Shown piece by piece: positions 59,615-64,000 of a stretch of 64,000 bases of DNA. This DNA is from Allohahella marinimesophila (GTDB lineage Bacteria > Pseudomonadota > Gammaproteobacteria > Pseudomonadales > Oleiphilaceae), in the NCBI RefSeq assembly GCF_039538005.1, contig NZ_BAABBO010000005.1, positions 35,868-99,867 on the forward strand, in the 5' to 3' direction. How positions within the stretch are numbered: position 1 is the stretch's first letter; each line of letters begins with the position of its first letter. The position numbers were made by a program, and so were the translations under genes. The notes under the pieces are model-generated. The model saw only the letters and a list, made by a program, of their open reading frames with translations. It was not told the DNA's origin and did not search any database.

Positions 59615-60990
59615 GCGCAGTTATCAAGCTCTTTCCAACTATTGGCATTTTGAGCGACAGAGATATTCAGGCGTTTCAGCCTGCAGCTTTGGAGGTTGAA
59701 CAAACTCCTGCCTCGCCGATTGGACGCGCGATCATCTGGGCAATCGCGTTGCTGGCTGTGATTGCTGTCGCCTGGTCATGGTTTGGACATATCGACATTA
59801 TTGCGACTGCTCAAGGCAAGATCATCCCCACTGAGCGAGTCAAAACGATTCAACCAATGGAGACTGCGCAGATAGCCACCATTCACGTGAAGGATGGGCA
59901 ACGCGTCAAGGCGGGTGACCCGTTGATCACGTTCGACAGAACCGCCACAGAAGCTGACGTCCAGCGACTAAGCCAACAGTGGGCGAACGCACGCGCTCAA
60001 GCGCTTCGTTTGAGTTCGCTGGCGAGCTGGCTCGAGGGGAACAGAGTGACGCTCCCTGAGATCGATACTGCGGGTGCTAATGATGCGGATTTTCAGCGCC
60101 GACTCACACAGCAGCAGAGCAGGCTTGATCACGAAGCACAGATGTTCAGCACAAAGATGCAAGGGCTGGAGCAGGAACTCGCTCGCCTGAAGGCTGAAAA
60201 GCTTATGGCAGAGTCGGAAAAAGATCGTGCCACACGCCTGACAACAATCCTTCAGGAGCGAGTACAAGCTTTGCAGACCCTTTCTCAAAGCAAAATGGGA
60301 TCACGAACCCAGTTCCTGGAACTGAAGCAGCAACTGGTTGGCGTGGAGCAGGACGCGGCGAGCCAGACGGCAAGACTTCAACAGATTCAGGCCAGCATTG
60401 CCGCCATTAATACGCAACAGCAGGCCCTGCTCCATGAAAGCATGTCGACCACATATTCCCAGCTGCAAGAAGTTTCCACTGAAGCTGAGATGCTTCAGCA
60501 GGAAGTCCTCAAGGCGAACCAGCACCATGAGCAATTGGTACTCACAGCGCCGATTGATGGCACTGTTCAACAGCTTCAGGTTCACACACTCAAAGGCGTC
60601 GTCACACCAGCTCAGGAGCTCATGCAGATCGTTCCAGCTGGCAGTGCACTTGAGGTCGAAGCGCTAATTCTCAACCAGGATATTGGGTTCGTGGAGCTAA
60701 ATCAGTTGGCCGAGATCAAGGTCAATACCTATAACTTTACCAAGTATGGCGTTATTGACGCGGAACTTGTCAGCATTGACTCCGATGCGATTGAGGATGA
60801 GCAGCTCGGCTTGGTTTACAAGGCTATATTCAAGCTGAAGTCAGAGAGTTTGGGCGGTCAGGATCGGGAGCTTCTTATCGCTCCGGGCATGGGGGTCACT
60901 GCGGAAATAAAAACCGGAACGAGGCGGCTGATAGAGTTCTTTTTATCTCCGTTGATCAAGGCTGGCTCAGAAAGCTTAGGGGAGCGGTGA
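59611..60990 (+). CDS. hlyD: type I secretion membrane fusion protein (HlyD family)
   Basis: 459 residues. Short cytosolic N-terminus, one membrane helix (AIIWAIALLAVIAVAWSWF), then lipoyl/barrel-sandwich half (IIPTERVKTIQPMETAQIAT), a long coiled coil (about 130-310, QGLEQELARLKAEKLMAESE), the second lipoyl half (LVLTAPIDGTVQQLQVHTLK) and a beta-barrel ending GMGVTAEIKTGTRRLIEFFL, the HlyD C-terminal signature. Connects the ABC exporter to the outer-membrane TolC. ATGA overlap with hlyB. Confidence 0.94.
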   Translation: MSAVIKLFPTIGILSDRDIQAFQPAALEVEQTPASPIGRAIIWAIALLAVIAVAWSWFGHIDIIATAQGKIIPTERVKTIQPMETAQIATIHVKDGQRVKAGDPLITFDRTATEADVQRLSQQWANARAQALRLSSLASWLEGNRVTLPEIDTAGANDADFQRRLTQQQSRLDHEAQMFSTKMQGLEQELARLKAEKLMAESEKDRATRLTTILQERVQALQTLSQSKMGSRTQFLELKQQLVGVEQDAASQTARLQQIQASIAAINTQQQALLHESMSTTYSQLQEVSTEAEMLQQEVLKANQHHEQLVLTAPIDGTVQQLQVHTLKGVVTPAQELMQIVPAGSALEVEALILNQDIGFVELNQLAEIKVNTYNFTKYGVIDAELVSIDSDAIEDEQLGLVYKAIFKLKSESLGGQDRELLIAPGMGVTAEIKTGTRRLIEFFLSPLIKAGSESLGER

Positions 60991-61123
60991 TATATTTTGA
61001 AGTCGGATCTTAAAGTAGCACTGCCGCAAATGATGGCTGTGCACGGCAATTTCGCTCACGGCGAATGAAGCTGCCATAACCACCATTTTACACTCTAAAT
61101 AAAATCGAACGCTTAGGTGACAA

Positions 61124-61624
61124 ATGTATAGCTCGAGATTTATAAAGTTGGTATTTGGCTCATCAGCTTCACTACTACTAGTTATGGCTTTTTTCAGCCT
61201 AGCATTTTTGACTGACGTGTCAGATGCGATTATCCAATATATACCAAACTCATACACAGGCTCGCTAGAAAAGATCGCATCTAAGTACGAAAACAGTTTA
61301 GAGGTAAGATCTGCTTTAATTTTAATACTCATTTACACTCATATAATGTTCATCCCATCCGTTATTTTAGCGTATTTGGATGTCAGACTAGGCTCGTCTC
61401 AGCCGAACACTCCCTTGCGGCTACTAGCTTTCATTGTCTTCTTTCCACTCTTCTACTATGTAGCCTTCCTGTCCGGAGGGGCGAAGAGTAATCACTCCAT
61501 ATTTTTAAACCTTCAAAAAATCGAGTTGGTTCATGTCATCTTCTCGGCTGGACTAATAATGATGCTTTATGTGGCAACCTCACAAATTGTTTATTTCTGG
61601 AGAAAATACAATGACAGGTTCTGA
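61124..61624 (+). CDS. small integral membrane protein between hlyD and the RTX gene
   Basis: 166 residues with about four transmembrane helices (ASLLLVMAFFSLAFLTDV, LILILIYTHIMFIPSVILAY, LLAFIVFFPLFYYVAFLS, HVIFSAGLIMMLYVATSQIV). Visibly AT-richer than its neighbours. Its last 14 bases overlap the RTX gene start, so it is co-translated with it. No HlyC acyltransferase features. Could be an immunity, anchoring or accessory protein; this is speculation from position. No family recognised. Confidence 0.65.
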   Translation: MYSSRFIKLVFGSSASLLLVMAFFSLAFLTDVSDAIIQYIPNSYTGSLEKIASKYENSLEVRSALILILIYTHIMFIPSVILAYLDVRLGSSQPNTPLRLLAFIVFFPLFYYVAFLSGGAKSNHSIFLNLQKIELVHVIFSAGLIMMLYVATSQIVYFWRKYNDRF

Positions 61625-64000
61625 TATCGTAGTAACTAATGAAGAGTATGCGTGGAAAGCAGTTACGACACTTGCCAACCTCACAGAAAACCCATTTTCT
61701 TTTGACGAAGGCAAAAATGCTTTTGAGGCAGCGCTTTTAAAGCTGGAAACGTTTGATTCACAGAATAATAATATCAGCAGTTTTCAGGCTGGCCGCCTAA
61801 AAGATCTGGCCAACGACCCGGCTCTTCGCAGCGTATTAGAGCAAAGTTTTGCTGACGTACAGAGAATCGCACAGGACGTCGTTGCAAGCGTCGAGGCGCA
61901 AGCGAGGGATGCTCAAAGCGTCCTTAATGACGCGGCCAAGGGCAACCTTGCGGTCGATGCGTTGAAAGTATTAGGTGATGCTGCCAAGGCGATAGATGGT
62001 CCGTTAGTAGCGATCGATATTGTGGTGGCAACCACAGAGCAGGATTATTTAAAGCTCTTTAATGCGTTCGCGGGCTTAGGTGTCACTGCGCTTTTGGCTA
62101 CCGTCAGCTTCCCGCTTGCGCTTATCGCAACTCTGGTATTCACAGTCGCTATGGATGAGGCTGGTGGTGCTGCTTTCGATGCACTTGTTGGCTTTGCCAC
62201 AGACTTATTCGAATGGTGGAACGATGACATCGACGCTTCCGTCAACGGAGACTACAACGCGGCACTCGGCTGGGTCGCCCCCCGCCGCGATCCGCTGGTC
62301 CTCGACCTTGACGGGGACGGCATAGAAACCATCGCTGTAGATCCGCAAACTCTGTTTGACCAGAATTCTGATGGCATCAGAACCGGCACCGGCTGGGTCA
62401 ACTCCGACGATGGTGTCCTCGTCCTCGACCGAAACTCCAACGGCACCATCGACAACGGCGGAGAACTCTTCGGCGACCAGACCGTTAAAGCTGACGGAAC
62501 GGTGGCTACCGACGGCTTCGATGCCTTGGCAGACATGGATAGCAACGGCGACAACATTGTCGATGCTTCTGACGCGGCCTTCGCAGACCTTCGTGTCTGG
62601 CGTGACCTTAATCAGGATGGAATAAGCCAGGCGGACGAACTCTTTACTCTTGAGCAGGCAGGTGTGGCCAGTATATCTGTCGAAGCTGTCGATCATGCAG
62701 ATACTGCAACGGCAGGCGGCATGACAACCCACACTGGCAGCTTCACGAGAACTGACGGCACAACTGGCACAGCCGCAAACCTCGACCTGGACAGTAACGG
62801 CTTCTATCGCGAATTCACCGATGTGGTTGAAGTTCCTGCTGAGATCGCAGCCCTACCGGACATGCAGGGCTCGGGCATGGCTCGAGATCTCCGTGAGGCA
62901 GCATCACAGAGTACGCGTCTGGCTGGTATTCTCGAAGAGTATGCGGTAGCTACCACGCGAGACGAGCAGCTAAGCATGATCGACGATTTCCTCGATGCAT
63001 GGGCCGATTCGGCGCAGTTCGAAGACTGGATCGAGCGCTTGAACAATACGTCTATCGGATCGACTTATCTCCGTTTCGGAATAGGCGGCACTACAGAAGA
63101 GACAGAAGCGTTTACCGCTATAACGACAGAAGATTCCACTACCAGCAGCACTCAGTCTGGTATGGGTGAGTACCTTCCTAGCGGAAGCGATCTACACGTC
63201 GGCCAGTATGACGACGCGGTACTGGAAACATTGGCAAAGATCCGTGTTCTCGAAATATTCAACGCCAGCGAGTTCTTCAGTTTCGAACAGACTGAAACTG
63301 ATGGGACCACGAACAATTTTCTATCAGTTCGCACGGGCGCCACTACAGGTGGATTTTCGTACTCACGAATGGCAATGGGTCCAGTAACAATATCCCAGAA
63401 AGCCTTCACATTTAGCCCAGAGCAAATTGCACTCATTGGTAGCTCCTACGATCAACTGAAGAACTCTATTTACGATGCCCTACTCTCGCAGACAAGGCTG
63501 AAGCCTGCATTTGATAGTATTCAACTCAAAATCGATGATGCGGGACAACTTGCTCTGGATCTAACTGGATTTGATGCCGTTCTTGCTGCCAACATACAAG
63601 CGGACCAAGCCAACGGTCTGCAGGATTTCATCGATATCGCAAGAATTCACGGTGAGCAGCTGAAAAGTCAAGGCTGGCAAGAGTACGGCGTACTGATTGC
63701 GGCTCTAGATGGAAGGCCTCTTACCGATGAGAGCGCAGCTCTTCTTTCCGATCTTAAAATCGACGTGCTTAGCAGTGACGGAACCGCTCAGTCGATCACA
63801 CAAAGTGACCGTATCTCGCTTGCCGACAATGCTAGCAATGTTATCAATGGCAGCGTAGGAAACGACAAGATTTTGGGCAACGGTGGTGACGACATCATCA
63901 ATGGCCTAGGCGGCAACGACATCATCGAAGGCGGTAGTGGTAACGACATTCTCAACGGTGGTGCTGGCGCCAACCAACTCTTCGGTGGCGATGGCAATGA
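61611..64000 (+). CDS. RTX-type secreted protein (partial, runs off the window)
   Basis: ATG at 61611 opens a frame with no stop up to the window end (796 codons). N-terminal helical region, then a hydrophobic stretch at about 150-190 (FAGLGVTALLATVSFPLALI) that could insert in membranes. At about 227 there is an EF-hand-like DPLVLDLDGDGIE, then DRNSNGTIDNGGELFGD and DLNQDGISQADELF: three calcium-loop-like motifs common in large RTX proteins. From about residue 743 typical GGxGxD nonapeptide repeats begin. Exported by the adjacent type I system through a C-terminal signal beyond the window. Toxin, adhesin or enzyme cannot be told. Confidence 0.88.
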   Translation, partial: MTGSDIVVTNEEYAWKAVTTLANLTENPFSFDEGKNAFEAALLKLETFDSQNNNISSFQAGRLKDLANDPALRSVLEQSFADVQRIAQDVVASVEAQARDAQSVLNDAAKGNLAVDALKVLGDAAKAIDGPLVAIDIVVATTEQDYLKLFNAFAGLGVTALLATVSFPLALIATLVFTVAMDEAGGAAFDALVGFATDLFEWWNDDIDASVNGDYNAALGWVAPRRDPLVLDLDGDGIETIAVDPQTLFDQNSDGIRTGTGWVNSDDGVLVLDRNSNGTIDNGGELFGDQTVKADGTVATDGFDALADMDSNGDNIVDASDAAFADLRVWRDLNQDGISQADELFTLEQAGVASISVEAVDHADTATAGGMTTHTGSFTRTDGTTGTAANLDLDSNGFYREFTDVVEVPAEIAALPDMQGSGMARDLREAASQSTRLAGILEEYAVATTRDEQLSMIDDFLDAWADSAQFEDWIERLNNTSIGSTYLRFGIGGTTEETEAFTAITTEDSTTSSTQSGMGEYLPSGSDLHVGQYDDAVLETLAKIRVLEIFNASEFFSFEQTETDGTTNNFLSVRTGATTGGFSYSRMAMGPVTISQKAFTFSPEQIALIGSSYDQLKNSIYDALLSQTRLKPAFDSIQLKIDDAGQLALDLTGFDAVLAANIQADQANGLQDFIDIARIHGEQLKSQGWQEYGVLIAALDGRPLTDESAALLSDLKIDVLSSDGTAQSITQSDRISLADNASNVINGSVGNDKILGNGGDDIINGLGGNDIIEGGSGNDILNGGAGANQLFGGDGN
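63837..64000 (+). repeat. RTX calcium-binding nonapeptide repeats (start of array)
   Basis: Translated repeats NVINGSVGNDKILGNGGDD, IINGLGGNDIIEGGSGND and ILNGGAGANQLFGGDGN follow the GGxGxDxLx pattern that folds into a calcium-filled beta-roll after secretion. The array continues past the window end. Confidence 0.9.

Overview
The window looks like a chromosome segment of a motile, probably marine or oil-associated gammaproteobacterium. The pointers are bimodular QueF, PdxH, RdgC, YaaA, a Pat-type acetyltransferase, a YebE-like protein, two polar-type flagellins, a PEP-CTERM protein and a Marinobacter-like fatty acyl reductase. No rRNA or other clade marker is present, so I do not name a genus.

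Layout. 1-7808 holds queF with a YadGH-type ABC exporter, two lipoproteins, and an fbpAB ferric-iron importer behind a good Fur box. 7950-20511 is mostly housekeeping and signalling: an acyl-CoA ligase, a FIST sensor with its PAS-GGDEF-EAL partner, pdxH, yaaA, rdgC, and a lysine acetyltransferase placed head-to-head with a histone-deacetylase-family deacetylase. 20518-30533 is a late flagellar cluster. One flagellin, flaG, fliD and fliS lie on the minus strand. A second flagellin and a TPR/methyltransferase-like gene lie on the plus strand. The two flagellins diverge from one control region with a sigma-28 site on one side and a sigma-54 site on the other. 30520-35738 has two small glycosyltransferase-family genes overlapped by a pseudokinase gene, a PepSY-like periplasmic protein, a YebE/DUF533 protein and a decayed PIN-toxin fragment.

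The most striking region is 35782-45705, a compact six-gene minus-strand operon: KAS I (FabB-like), FabV enoyl reductase, a 1541-residue single-chain acetyl-CoA carboxylase, FabG, a dedicated ACP, and an alcohol-forming fatty acyl reductase. Together these would make malonyl-CoA, elongate on a private ACP and reduce the acyl product to a fatty alcohol. Dehydratase, malonyl transferase and phosphopantetheinyl transferase would have to come from elsewhere. A GNAT acetyltransferase and a PHP-glycosyltransferase fusion diverge from the same intergenic region, so a modified or glycosylated lipid product is a reasonable guess, unproven.

From about 50.6 kb the sequence changes character and becomes AT-richer. 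A tRNA-Arg(CCU) gene is cut off in its anticodon arm and is followed by a tyrosine integrase, a MobC-like protein, a MOBP-type relaxase, unknown genes, an HNH-like protein and an IS3 transposase remnant: a small mobilizable or decayed integrative element. 57392-64000 is a type I secretion system (ABC exporter, HlyD adaptor), a small membrane protein and the first 796 codons of an RTX protein that runs off the window. Whether this belongs to the element or to the host backbone cannot be decided here. No CRISPR array or complete RNA gene was seen.
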